From: DASRJW01 sp964567755
GTDB taxonomy: Bacteria; Krumholzibacteriota; Krumholzibacteriia; G020349025
DNA length: 64,000 nt
Direction of reading: 5' to 3'
Assembly (NCBI GenBank): GCA_964567755.1
Contig: CAZMNW010000029.1
Span: 3,292 to 67,291 of the forward strand
Shown here one piece after another: positions 41,750 to 49,940 of the stretch. The notes beneath the pieces are model-generated. The model did no database searches. It was given only the letters and a program-made list of their open reading frames with translations, and was not told the DNA's origin. Position 1 is the stretch's first letter, and each line of letters opens with the position of its first letter. A program made the translations under genes and the position numbers.

Positions 41750-42796
41750 TTAGGAACTTGGATCCGGCGCCTCAAGGCATTTCTTTGAGCGCCCGGCGAG
41801 CGGCGTTTCCGGCTGCCCCGCCAGGACCACCCCAAGGTCGCGTTCGCCCATGAGGCGATGCAGCAAGTCATCGAGCCGAATCACGCCGAGAGCGTGTCGC
41901 TCGCCCTCGATCACCGCCGTTTGGCTCGGGCTGCGCTGCAGATCTCCCAGCAGGCGATCGAACCCAGTCCCGGCGCGGGCGCGGACGGGCGGGGTCATCC
42001 ATCGCGCCACCGACGAGCTGTTGTCGGCGCCCAGCAGAACGACGGCGCTCACCACGCCGACCACGTCCTCTTGGGCAGCGTCGGTGACCGGCAGGCGCGT
42101 GAGGCGCGCGGCGCGCATGACCTCCTTGGCTTCCCCGGCGCTCGCCACCAGACTCACACGCGGCACCGAAGCGAGCGGGCGCACGAACTGCAGCGGATCG
42201 AGGCGCCAGAATTCGACGATGTGTCCGATGAGATCGCGCTCCTCGGCATCGACGTGTCCCTCGGACTCGCTGCGCGCCACGAACTGCTTGATGTCCTCCC
42301 GCGACGCGAACTCGAGCACGGACCCCTTGGTGCCCGTCAGCTGACGCACGACCAGGGCCAGCCCCACGGCGACCAGCAGCAACGGTGCCAACAGCACACG
42401 AATGACCTGCAACGGCAGCACCGTGGCGCGCAACGTGCGGTTGGGATAGCTCTGCGCCACCGCCTTGGGCAACACTTCACCGCCGACGAGGACGAGCGGC
42501 ACGACCACGAGGGTCGCCAACACATCGGCCATGGCGGCGCTCATGGGGCGCAGCGCCAGCAGGGCCTCGCGCACGTAGACTGCGATGCCGACATTGACGA
42601 GATTGCTGCCGACGAGACAGAGCGCGATGGCATGATCGCGCCGCCGCAGTTGGCGTTCCGCCAGGCGGGCCAGACGGCGGCCCTCGGCAGCGGCAGCACG
42701 CAGACGCACCCGGCTCGCCATGGTGATGGCGAGCTCCGTGGCCGAGAAATACGCCGAGCACAGCAGCAGCAGCAGCGGCACCAGCAGCAGCTCCAT
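41750..42796 (-). CDS. CNNM/CorC-type transporter lacking the C-terminal CorC domain
   Basis: The 348-residue product has an N-terminal CNNM membrane domain of four helices (L-L-L-V-P-L-L-L-L-L-C-S-A-Y-F-S-A-T-E, V-G-S-N-L-V-N-V, V-V-P-L-V-L-V-G-G-E-V-L-P-K). A CBS pair follows (P-R-V-S-L-V-A-S-A, R-L-P-V-T-D, L-G-V-I-R-L-D-D-L-L). Sequence then stops after ~25 polar residues, where complete homologues have a CorC/HlyC domain. Family members are implicated in magnesium/cobalt efflux. ATG 42796 overlaps the stop of the full-length paralogue as TGATG, with GGAGG five bases upstream. The pair may form a hetero-oligomer. Confidence 0.88.
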   Translation of the reverse strand: MELLLVPLLLLLCSAYFSATELAITMASRVRLRAAAAEGRRLARLAERQLRRRDHAIALCLVGSNLVNVGIAVYVREALLALRPMSAAMADVLATLVVVPLVLVGGEVLPKAVAQSYPNRTLRATVLPLQVIRVLLAPLLLVAVGLALVVRQLTGTKGSVLEFASREDIKQFVARSESEGHVDAEERDLIGHIVEFWRLDPLQFVRPLASVPRVSLVASAGEAKEVMRAARLTRLPVTDAAQEDVVGVVSAVVLLGADNSSSVARWMTPPVRARAGTGFDRLLGDLQRSPSQTAVIEGERHALGVIRLDDLLHRLMGERDLGVVLAGQPETPLAGRSKKCLEAPDPSS

Positions 42797-44067
42797 CAAC
42801 GCCTCCCGTCGCCAGGATGTGGCACGGCGTGCTTGCCGAGCCGCAAGCGCACGACGCGATTCGGTGCCGCTTGTTCGACGGTGAAGCGCATGCCGCCGGC
42901 CTCAGCCCATTCGCCCACGCACGGGATGCGCCCGAGGCGCTTGCTCACGAACCCACCGAGCGTCTCCACGTCCGCATCGTCGAGATTGGCGCCCAACAGC
43001 GCATTGAAGACATCGATCTCCATCTGCGCCGACACCAACAAATCGCCGTCGGGGAGCTCGGTGACCCGGAAGCGCTCCAAGTCGTGCAGATCGACGATCT
43101 CCCCCACCACCTGCTCGGCCGCGTCCTCCAACGACACGATGCCATCGAATGCGCCATGCTCGTCGACGACGGCCGCGATTTCTTCGCCGCCGCGACGCAT
43201 CGCCAGCAACAGCTCGCCGACGCGCATGGTCTCGGGATGGAAACGCAACTCGCGGCGCAGCTCGCGCAAGCGCCGTGGATCCGGGACATCCTGGCTCCAC
43301 AGCAGATCGCTCACTTCGACGTAGCCGATGAGGTTGTCACGCGAACCTTCGAATATGGGCACGCGCGAATAACCGGCATGGGCGACGGCATGGCGCACCG
43401 CGTCGACGCTCGCATCGGCGTCTACCGCGAACACGCGCGTGCGCGAGGTGACGATGTCTTTCACCAGCCGATCGTTCAGGTGGAAGACGTTGTGGATGAA
43501 CTCTTTCTCGCGAACCCCGACCACGCCCTGCTCCCAGCCCATCGTCACCAGCATCTTGATCTCGTTTTCCGACAGCGCCTCGTCGCGTCGAGGCACGTGG
43601 CGTTCCAGCATGGCAGCGACCGCGTCGGTCAGCCGCACGGCGCCGACGGTGAGCGGCCGCAGCGACCACTGCACGAGCAGCAGGGATCGCCCCAGACGCC
43701 GCGCCAAAGCGAGCGGTGCCCCGACGGCGAGCGTCTTGGGCAGGATCTCACCGAACACCAGGATCAGGACCGTCATCAGCAACGTCGCCAGCACCGGACC
43801 CCGCTCGTGGCCGAACCAGGTGACGAAGGCGCTGGCCGCGACCACGGCCACCAGGACGTTGACGATGGTGTTGCCCATCAGCACCGTGGCGAGCAATCGT
43901 CGAGGGTGTTCGAGGAGCGCCAGCACGGCGCGCGTGGCGCGACTCGGTTTTTCGCGCAGGTGCCGGATTTGCGGCGAGCGCAACGAGAACAAGGCCGTTT
44001 CCGCGGCCGAGAAATACGCCGACAGTGCGATCAACAGCAGCAGCACGACCAGTCGCCACGACAACAT
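42796..44067 (-). CDS. CNNM/CorC-type membrane transporter, full length
   Basis: The 423-residue product has the complete layout. The CNNM transmembrane domain has A-Y-F-S-A-A-E-T-A-L-F-S-L, M-G-N-T-I-V-N-V and F-G-E-I-L-P-K-T. Two CBS domains follow (S-R-V-P-I-F-E-G-S-R-D-N and V-D-E-H-G-A-F-D-G-I-V-S-L-E-D). The C-terminal CorC/HlyC domain has D-V-E-T-L-G-G-F-V-S-K-R-L-G-R-I-P. Such proteins are linked to Mg2+/Co2+ extrusion. GAGGTG precedes the ATG. It is transcribed away from the glycosyltransferase gene at 44247 and overlaps its truncated paralogue downstream. Confidence 0.93.
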   Translation of the reverse strand: MLSWRLVVLLLLIALSAYFSAAETALFSLRSPQIRHLREKPSRATRAVLALLEHPRRLLATVLMGNTIVNVLVAVVAASAFVTWFGHERGPVLATLLMTVLILVFGEILPKTLAVGAPLALARRLGRSLLLVQWSLRPLTVGAVRLTDAVAAMLERHVPRRDEALSENEIKMLVTMGWEQGVVGVREKEFIHNVFHLNDRLVKDIVTSRTRVFAVDADASVDAVRHAVAHAGYSRVPIFEGSRDNLIGYVEVSDLLWSQDVPDPRRLRELRRELRFHPETMRVGELLLAMRRGGEEIAAVVDEHGAFDGIVSLEDAAEQVVGEIVDLHDLERFRVTELPDGDLLVSAQMEIDVFNALLGANLDDADVETLGGFVSKRLGRIPCVGEWAEAGGMRFTVEQAAPNRVVRLRLGKHAVPHPGDGRR

Positions 44068-44210
44068 CGATTCACCTCGGAGCGGAGTCTAGGTTAACCG
44101 CGGCCATGTCTCAACGCTGGATCCGTGTGGGGCGCGCAACGGACGTATGGGGTCGCGCCACCGACACGAGCGGGCCGGCGTCCGACGCATGCGGGCGCGC
44201 GTCGTGCTTC

Positions 44211-44219
44211 TGCTACGAT
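44211..44219 (+). promoter_or_regulatory. Extended -10 promoter element for the LPS gene group
   Basis: TGCTACGAT at 44211-44219 is an extended -10 (TG-n-TACGAT). Transcription would start near 44226, ~21 nt before ATG 44247. No matching -35 is present at 17 bp, which extended -10 promoters can do without. Confidence 0.4.
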
Positions 44220-44246
44220 GCGCGCGCAGCGAAACGGGGGTCCGCG

Positions 44247-45308
44247 ATGTCGGCAATCCTGGTGTTGCGACTGTCGGCGTTGGGGGACATCGTGCTCACC
44301 TCCAGTTTTTTGCAGAGCGCGAGCGAGCATTTCCCCGCCGCGCGCATCGATTTCGTCGTGCGGGAGGATCTCTTGGGCTTGGCGGCGGCGCTGCCCGGCG
44401 TGCGCAAGGTCATCGCGGTGTCGCGCCGCGCCGGGATGCCTGAGCTCCTGGCGCTCGGGGCGCGCCTCTCCCGCGAGCCGTACGAGCACGTCTTCGATTT
44501 GCATTCGAGCCTGCGATCGCAGTTGCTCACCTGGCGGCTGCGGCGCCGCGTGCGTCCAGGTTTCGCCAAACAATCGCTGCCGCGCTGGTTTCTGCTGCAC
44601 GCGCATCGCGACGTCTACGACCGCTTCGGCGGCGCGCGCCCGCTGCGCGAGCGCATGCTCGAACCGTTGCGCCGGTTGGGCTTCGTCCCTCGCCTCTACG
44701 ACACACGTCTGGTGCTCGGCCCCGACGCGCGCGAGCGCGCGACCACGTTTCTCGCCGCCGCCGCGCCCCCTTGCACGCTCGTCGCCATCGCGCCCGGGGC
44801 ACGCTGGCCGAGCAAGCGCTGGCCCGCGCACCATTTCGCCGCTCTCGTGCAACGTCTCGACGCCCAAGGTGGCGTGCATTTCTTGGTGCTCGGCACCGCC
44901 GAGGAACACGCCCTCGCTGCGACCGTGACCGCGGCCGCACCGGGTTCGAGCCACGACTGCAGCGGTCGATTCGACATCCTGGAAACGGCGGCGCTGCTCG
45001 AGCACTGCCGGCTGCTGATCGGGAACGACAGCGGGTTGCTGCACGTGGCCGAGTCCGTCGGTTGCCCGGTGTTGGGATTCTTCGGTCCCACGTCGCCCGC
45101 GTTCGGTTACGCCCCGTATCGCCCGAACAGCCGTTTCCTGCACCGCCCGCCACCTTGCAACCCATGCTCGAAGAACGGCAGCCGGCCGTGCCATCGCCCA
45201 ACGCACGAATGCATGCAGAACCTGGGTGTCGACGAAGCCGCGGACGCCGCGATGGCGATCTTGAACGCCGGACGCGTGCACGCACCGGGACTCGACCCGC
45301 GCGACTAG
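44247..45308 (+). CDS. Glycosyltransferase family 9 (heptosyltransferase-like)
   Basis: The 353-residue product matches ADP-heptose:LPS heptosyltransferases of GT9. Seen are the N-terminal L-V-L-R-L-S-A-L-G-D-I-V-L-T, I-D-F-V-V-R, Y-D-R-F-G-G, I-A-P-G-A-R-W-P-S-K-R-W-P, the donor-site G-N-D-S-G-L-L-H-V-A, and G-P-T-S-P-A-F-G. The cysteine-containing C-N-P-C-S-K-N-G then C-H-R-P-T-H-E-C-M near the C-terminus is a known feature of a GT9 subgroup. It is cytoplasmic and acts in LPS core assembly. ATG 44247 follows GGGGG. The frame open upstream is not used. The Kdo transferase gene follows 8 nt later. Confidence 0.92.
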   Translation: MSAILVLRLSALGDIVLTSSFLQSASEHFPAARIDFVVREDLLGLAAALPGVRKVIAVSRRAGMPELLALGARLSREPYEHVFDLHSSLRSQLLTWRLRRRVRPGFAKQSLPRWFLLHAHRDVYDRFGGARPLRERMLEPLRRLGFVPRLYDTRLVLGPDARERATTFLAAAAPPCTLVAIAPGARWPSKRWPAHHFAALVQRLDAQGGVHFLVLGTAEEHALAATVTAAAPGSSHDCSGRFDILETAALLEHCRLLIGNDSGLLHVAESVGCPVLGFFGPTSPAFGYAPYRPNSRFLHRPPPCNPCSKNGSRPCHRPTHECMQNLGVDEAADAAMAILNAGRVHAPGLDPRD

Positions 45309-45316
45309 GGGGCACC

Positions 45317-46618
45317 GTGCTGCGGCTCTACAACCTGTTGTTGCCGGCTGCGCGTCAGCTGCTGCCTCTCGGCGCGAGATGGAACCCGAAGCTACGCCGC
45401 GGCCTCGAAGGTCGCCGTGGTGTCGTCGAACGCCTGGAAGCTCTGGCACCGGAACTGCGCGGGCGAGTCATCTGGATGCACTCCACCTCGGTCGGCGAGT
45501 ACGAACAGGCACGCCCGCTGGCCGCGCGGCTCGCCGGTGCGCGACGGGACCTTGCGATCCTGCACACCTTCTTCTCGCCTTCGGGCTACGATTACGCCAA
45601 CCGCTTGGGCGAAGCCCAATACCGTGAGTATCTTCCCTTCGACACGCCGATCGAGGTCGGCCGGGTGCTCGATGCGCTCCGGCCGCGCCTGCTCGTGTTC
45701 GTCAAATTCGATCTCTGGCCCAACTTGGTCGTCGAAGCCGACCGCCGCGGCATTCCGCTCGCACTTGTGGACGCGACTTTGCATCCGCGTTCGCGGCGTT
45801 CTCGATGGCCGGCGCGCGCGCTGTACGCGGATCTCTACCGTCGTTTGGCGTGCATCAGCGCCGTGAGCGCCGGCGACGCCGCGCGTTTCCGCGCGCTCGT
45901 ACCCGAGCATCCCACCATTGTCGTCGACGGTGACACGCGCTTCGACCAGGTTTGGCGGCGGCGCAAAGAAGCGGCGCGCATCCTCGTCGCGCCGGCGCTG
46001 CAGCAGGCGAGCCGGCCGTTCACCTTGCTCGCGGGCTCGACGTGGCCGGCGGATGAAGCACTCGTGCTCGACGCATGGCGCGCCTGGCGCGCGCAGTCGG
46101 GCCAAGGCGGGAGACTCGTTCTCGTCCCTCACGAGCCGACGCTGGGCCATCTGCGTGCACTCGAACGCCGCTTGGCGGCGGCAAGCCTGCGCAGTGTGCG
46201 ACTTTCCGACCTCGTGCAACTCGAATCCGTGGACGCCGTCCTCGTCGATCGCGTCGGCATGCTGGCGGAGCTTTACGCCTGCGCCGATGCGGCCTACATA
46301 GGCGGCGCATTTGGCCGCGGCGTGCACAACATCCTCGAACCCGCGATCATGAGCCTGCCCCTCCTCTTCGGCCCCCGGCATCACAACGCGCCGGAGGCAC
46401 AGATGCTGCTTGAGACCGGCGCCGCCGCCGTGATACGGTCAGCGCACGATCTGGTGCATCAGCTCGAGCGGTTCGGCAACAATGCGGCGGAGCGTTTGCA
46501 CCGGGGAAGCCAGGCCCGGGCCTTCGTCGAAGCCAATCTCGGTGCCTCGGAGCGTTGCGCAGAGCGCCTGTTGCCGCTGCTCGCAGCACCGTCGACCCAC
46601 GCCCGGGAGACCCGATGA
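45317..46618 (+). CDS. waaA: 3-deoxy-D-manno-octulosonic acid (Kdo) transferase
   Basis: WaaA (GT30) adds Kdo to lipid A precursor on the inner face of the inner membrane. The 433-residue product is of normal length. It shows W-M-H-S-T-S-V-G-E, T-F-F-S-P-S-G-Y-D-Y, P-F-D-T-P, F-V-K-F-D-L-W-P-N-L, G-D-T-R-F-D-Q-V, L-A-G-S-T-W-P-A-D-E, P-H-E-P-T, and Y-I-G-G-A-F-G-R-G-V-H-N-I-L-E-P. The start is GTG 45317 with AGGGGG just upstream, 8 nt after the heptosyltransferase stop. Its end overlaps the radical SAM gene as ATGA. Confidence 0.95.
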   Translation: MLRLYNLLLPAARQLLPLGARWNPKLRRGLEGRRGVVERLEALAPELRGRVIWMHSTSVGEYEQARPLAARLAGARRDLAILHTFFSPSGYDYANRLGEAQYREYLPFDTPIEVGRVLDALRPRLLVFVKFDLWPNLVVEADRRGIPLALVDATLHPRSRRSRWPARALYADLYRRLACISAVSAGDAARFRALVPEHPTIVVDGDTRFDQVWRRRKEAARILVAPALQQASRPFTLLAGSTWPADEALVLDAWRAWRAQSGQGGRLVLVPHEPTLGHLRALERRLAAASLRSVRLSDLVQLESVDAVLVDRVGMLAELYACADAAYIGGAFGRGVHNILEPAIMSLPLLFGPRHHNAPEAQMLLETGAAAVIRSAHDLVHQLERFGNNAAERLHRGSQARAFVEANLGASERCAERLLPLLAAPSTHARETR

Positions 46619-47553
46619 GCAATCCGCGCACGATCGCCCCCGATGGCACGGTGCGCGAAATGCATTACACCGAAGTGCCTCGCTTCCTGCAGATCGAGAC
46701 CAACCTCGCCTGCAACGCCCGCTGCCCATTCTGCCCCTATGTCTCCATGGAGCGCGGCCCGATGTTCATGGAGGACTGGGTCTGGCGCAAGATCGTCGAT
46801 GAGACCCGTGGCCTCGGGGTCACGTACCGGCCATTCCTGATCAACGAGCCATTGTCCGAGAAGCGCCTGCCCGAGATCATCGCGTACATGAAGACCGACG
46901 CCACTGCGAAGGTGGAAATCAACACCAATGGGGGGCTGCTCACCGCGCCGCGCGCGCGCGCCATCCTCGATGCCGGCATCGATGTCGTGCGTTTCAGCAT
47001 CGACGGCTTCTCGCAGGCCACCTATGAGGCTGCTCGGCCCGGAGTCGATTACGACAAGGTCGTCGAGTACACCAACCAGTTCGTCGCCTTGCGCGATGCC
47101 GGCAACTACGACTGCCTCGTCGAGGTGCGGATGATCGACATGCAAGAGAACAAGCACGAGCAGCAGGCATGGCTCGATTACTGGCGTGCCCGCGCCGACG
47201 TCGCTCTCTTGGTGCCACTGTACAACTGGCCGTGGTCCGGACAAACCGCCCCCGTGCGCAAGCCGTGCCTCAAAATTCTCGACGAAATGTTCTTCTACAC
47301 CGACGGCACGGCGCCGCTGTGTTGCTGGGACGACGCCGGGCGTGGCCTGGTCGGCGACGTGAAACAACAGAGCGTGCTCGAGATCTGGAACGGCGAGGTG
47401 ATGCGCTCCATGCGCACTCTCCTCGACCGTGGACGGCGCGACCTGATCTCCTTGTGCTCGCGCTGCGATGCCTACAAGGACGTCCACTTCGTCGGCTTCG
47501 ACACGGTGCCGGCACAGTCGACGGCGCCCGCGTCTGCACCCGCATCGACCTGA
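46615..47553 (+). CDS. Radical SAM protein with SPASM-like C-terminus
   Basis: The 312-residue product has the radical SAM cluster C-N-A-R-C-P-F-C at about residues 31-38. An S-adenosylmethionine-domain barrel follows (I-N-T-N-G-G-L-L, V-V-R-F-S-I-D-G-F). A C-terminal cysteine set of SPASM type is present: K-P-C-L-K, A-P-L-C-C-W-D-D, and C-S-R-C-D. SPASM proteins modify peptides or other substrates; here the substrate is unknown. The arrangement in an LPS operon, overlapping waaA by four bases, suggests an envelope sugar or lipid, but that is inference. A short Ala/Pro/Thr/Ser tail closes the protein. Confidence 0.9.
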   Translation: MSNPRTIAPDGTVREMHYTEVPRFLQIETNLACNARCPFCPYVSMERGPMFMEDWVWRKIVDETRGLGVTYRPFLINEPLSEKRLPEIIAYMKTDATAKVEINTNGGLLTAPRARAILDAGIDVVRFSIDGFSQATYEAARPGVDYDKVVEYTNQFVALRDAGNYDCLVEVRMIDMQENKHEQQAWLDYWRARADVALLVPLYNWPWSGQTAPVRKPCLKILDEMFFYTDGTAPLCCWDDAGRGLVGDVKQQSVLEIWNGEVMRSMRTLLDRGRRDLISLCSRCDAYKDVHFVGFDTVPAQSTAPASAPAST

Positions 47554-47603
47554 GCGGTCGGTGGCAACAGCAGAATCCAAGCCCCGGCGTTTCGAGGTGC
47601 AGG

Positions 47604-48932
47604 ATGGGTCGCGTGACCCACATCATCAAGCGCACCGGCGAGATCGTCGCCTTCGATCAGAGCAAGATCACGCACGCCATCTACAAAGCCGCGGCGGCGC
47701 TCGGCGGCCACGACCAGGCTTTGTCGCAGCGACTTGCCGACCAGGTGACCCACGAGCTCGAACGCGCGGGCGACACCCCCAGCGTCGAAGAGATTCAGGA
47801 TCTGGTCGAAAAAGTTCTGATCGAGAACGGCAACGCGCGCACGGCGAAGGCTTACATCCTGTATCGACAAGAGCGCTTGCGGCTTCGCCAAGCGCGGCAC
47901 GATCGCCGCGGGCAGCAGAGCGAGGTGCCCTGGCAAACGATGTGGCGCACTCTGGTGTGGAACCTCGACCACGACTGCCATACCACCGCGGGACTCAATC
48001 GCCACTTGCGCGACGGAACGTGGCTCGGGCTCGTCGACGCCGCCGAGGCTGCCTATGCCGCCAACTTGCGCGCCGCCGCCGAGTGTGTGCTCGAATCACG
48101 CGCGCACGTGCGTTTGGTGATCGTCGCCGGCCCCTCTTCCTCTGGCAAGACGACAACGACCGCCAAGCTCAAAGAAATCCTCGGCGCCGCCGGCATGCGT
48201 GTGGTGCCGATGAATCTGGACAACTACTTCTTCGACCTCCACCTGCATCCGCAGGATGAACATGGAGACTATGATTTCGAGACCCCGGAGGCGCTCGACC
48301 TGCAGTTGGTCAACCGGCACCTCCAGGAGCTGCTGGAGGGACGCGAGGTCCAGATGCCGATCTACGACTTCAAGCTCGGGCGCCGGTTGCAAGAACGCCG
48401 CGCCTTGCGTCTCGCGCCGGGCGAGGTGCTGCTCCTCGACACACTGCATGGGTTGCACGACCCCCTCACCCAGAGCATCGACGACAACCTCAAGTTCCGC
48501 CTCTACATCGAGACGGTATTGCAGCTGCGCGACAGCGCCGGACGCTGGGTGCGCTGGACCGACTTGCGCCTGCTGCGGCGCATGTTGCGCGATGCAGCGC
48601 ATCGCGGCTTCGACCCGGCACAGACCATTGCCCACTGGCACTACGTGCGCCGTGGCGAGCTCAAGCACATCATCCCGCACCTGCACCGCGCCGATGCGGT
48701 GATCAACGGCGCGTTGCCGTACGAGCTGCCCATCTTCAAGCAACACCTGGAGTCGCATTTCCCGCGCTTCATCGCGCAGTGGCAGGACGACGCCAGTCGA
48801 TCCGATGCGCTGGCCCGCGCCCGCCGCATCGCAACGCTCTTGGGCGAGATCGACGCCGCCGACGAGACCGGTGTCCCGCCGACGTCCGTTTTGCGCGAGT
48901 TCATTGGCGGCAGCGCGTACCGGCTGCATTGA
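47604..48932 (+). CDS. ATP-cone plus uridine-kinase-like nucleoside kinase
   Basis: The 442-residue product has an ATP-cone at ~1-95 (I-I-K-R-T-G-E-I-V-A-F-D-Q-S-K-I, A-Y-I-L-Y-R-Q-E-R). It is followed by a phosphoribulokinase/uridine kinase domain with Walker A I-V-A-G-P-S-S-S-G-K-T-T-T, N-L-D-N-Y-F and D-T-L-H-G-L-H. The cone resembles that of NrdR and class I/III ribonucleotide reductases and would let ATP/dATP tune the kinase. The substrate is likely a pyrimidine nucleoside. Start ATG 47604 has GAGG six bases upstream. It follows the radical SAM gene by 50 nt. Confidence 0.88.
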   Translation: MGRVTHIIKRTGEIVAFDQSKITHAIYKAAAALGGHDQALSQRLADQVTHELERAGDTPSVEEIQDLVEKVLIENGNARTAKAYILYRQERLRLRQARHDRRGQQSEVPWQTMWRTLVWNLDHDCHTTAGLNRHLRDGTWLGLVDAAEAAYAANLRAAAECVLESRAHVRLVIVAGPSSSGKTTTTAKLKEILGAAGMRVVPMNLDNYFFDLHLHPQDEHGDYDFETPEALDLQLVNRHLQELLEGREVQMPIYDFKLGRRLQERRALRLAPGEVLLLDTLHGLHDPLTQSIDDNLKFRLYIETVLQLRDSAGRWVRWTDLRLLRRMLRDAAHRGFDPAQTIAHWHYVRRGELKHIIPHLHRADAVINGALPYELPIFKQHLESHFPRFIAQWQDDASRSDALARARRIATLLGEIDAADETGVPPTSVLREFIGGSAYRLH

Positions 48933-49198
48933 AGCGCCAGGCCTCTTGCAGTGACGGTGCTCGCGCCCTTCGCCCCTTGCAGACTGCAACGCATCCCGAG
49001 GTGCCGACGCCGGGGGATAGCCTCTGTCCTGTCTTTTCTTGCCGGGGATGTTTCGATCCGTGCGTGGACTCGCGTGGACCATGGGTGCGCCTCATCGCGG
49101 CCCACGCGCACCTGGTATGCGCGTTGCGGGGGTCCTGTCTGGCCCTCCCCGCACGATTCGCGGCCCATCATCCAGGCCATGGAGGCCGGAGGTTTTCG

Positions 49199-49777
49199 AT
49201 GGCGACACGCACACCCACGGCGAACCGCATGCTGCGAGTTGTCGAGCATCACGGCAGCACGTGGGAGCTCTCCGCGCCGCCTGCGAGTGAGGCGCGCTCA
49301 CTCGGCGAGGCGGGTCGGATCTATGAAGAGGCACGTGCCTGCCTGCGCTCGCATCGCGAGGCCGAGGCCTTCGATCTCTTGCAAGAGGTGCTGTGGCACC
49401 AGCCGGAGCACGCCGAAGCGTTGTCCTTCTTCGGCTTGTGCCTGGCGAAGCTGCATGGCGACACAGCGCAAGCGGTCGAGATCTGTGCGCAGGCGCTGGC
49501 GCTCGCTCCGAGTGATGCCGCCGTGCGGACCAACCTCGGCCGCGTGCAGCGAATGCATGGCGACACGGCGGCCGCCCACCGCAGCTTCCTCGTCGCCTAC
49601 CGTCAAGATCCAGCGAACCCGGCCCCAGCCACCGAGCTGGCGCGAATGGGTGTACGGCGCCGACCGGTGTTGCCGTTCTTGCCGCGCCAACACTGGTGCA
49701 ACATCCTGCTGGGCCGAGCGCGGCAGTGCATGCAGCAATGGATCCGCGCCGGCCAGTACCGCGAGCGCGCTTCCTGA
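49199..49777 (+). CDS. Tetratricopeptide-repeat protein
   Basis: The 192-residue product contains about three TPR units between residues ~38 and 150: A-G-R-I-Y-E-E-A-R-A-C-L, E-A-F-D-L-L-Q-E-V-L-W-H-Q-P-E, Q-A-V-E-I-C-A-Q-A-L-A-L-A-P-S, and A-A-H-R-S-F-L-V-A-Y-R-Q-D-P. TPRs mediate protein contacts; no other domain is evident, and the C-terminus is basic. There is no signal peptide. ATG 49199 has GGAGG six bases upstream. The stop at 49775-49777 lies inside the 45 bp direct repeat that borders the beta-lactamase island. Confidence 0.82.
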   Translation: MATRTPTANRMLRVVEHHGSTWELSAPPASEARSLGEAGRIYEEARACLRSHREAEAFDLLQEVLWHQPEHAEALSFFGLCLAKLHGDTAQAVEICAQALALAPSDAAVRTNLGRVQRMHGDTAAAHRSFLVAYRQDPANPAPATELARMGVRRRPVLPFLPRQHWCNILLGRARQCMQQWIRAGQYRERAS

Positions 49778-49817
49778 GCACTCAGAATCGCAGCAGATCC
49801 ACCAGGACGCGCGTCAC
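49773..49817. repeat. Left direct repeat bordering the beta-lactamase island
   Basis: These 45 bases repeat those at 52098-52142 with three mismatches, and 37 of them (49781-49817) match with one. The repeated sequence is the 3' end of the keto-acid dehydrogenase gene, so this copy is a displaced gene end. It begins with the near-palindrome CTGAGCACTCAG. Confidence 0.9.
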
Positions 49818-49940
49818 GAGGCACGGCGCAGTGGCGAGCACGAAAGGGGCAGGCCGATCAGCTCGGCGAGGCACCCGTCGACGACGCCAACTGCGACCGC
49901 TTGCTCCACAACGCCCACGGCGAATCGACGAGACCGGGCG

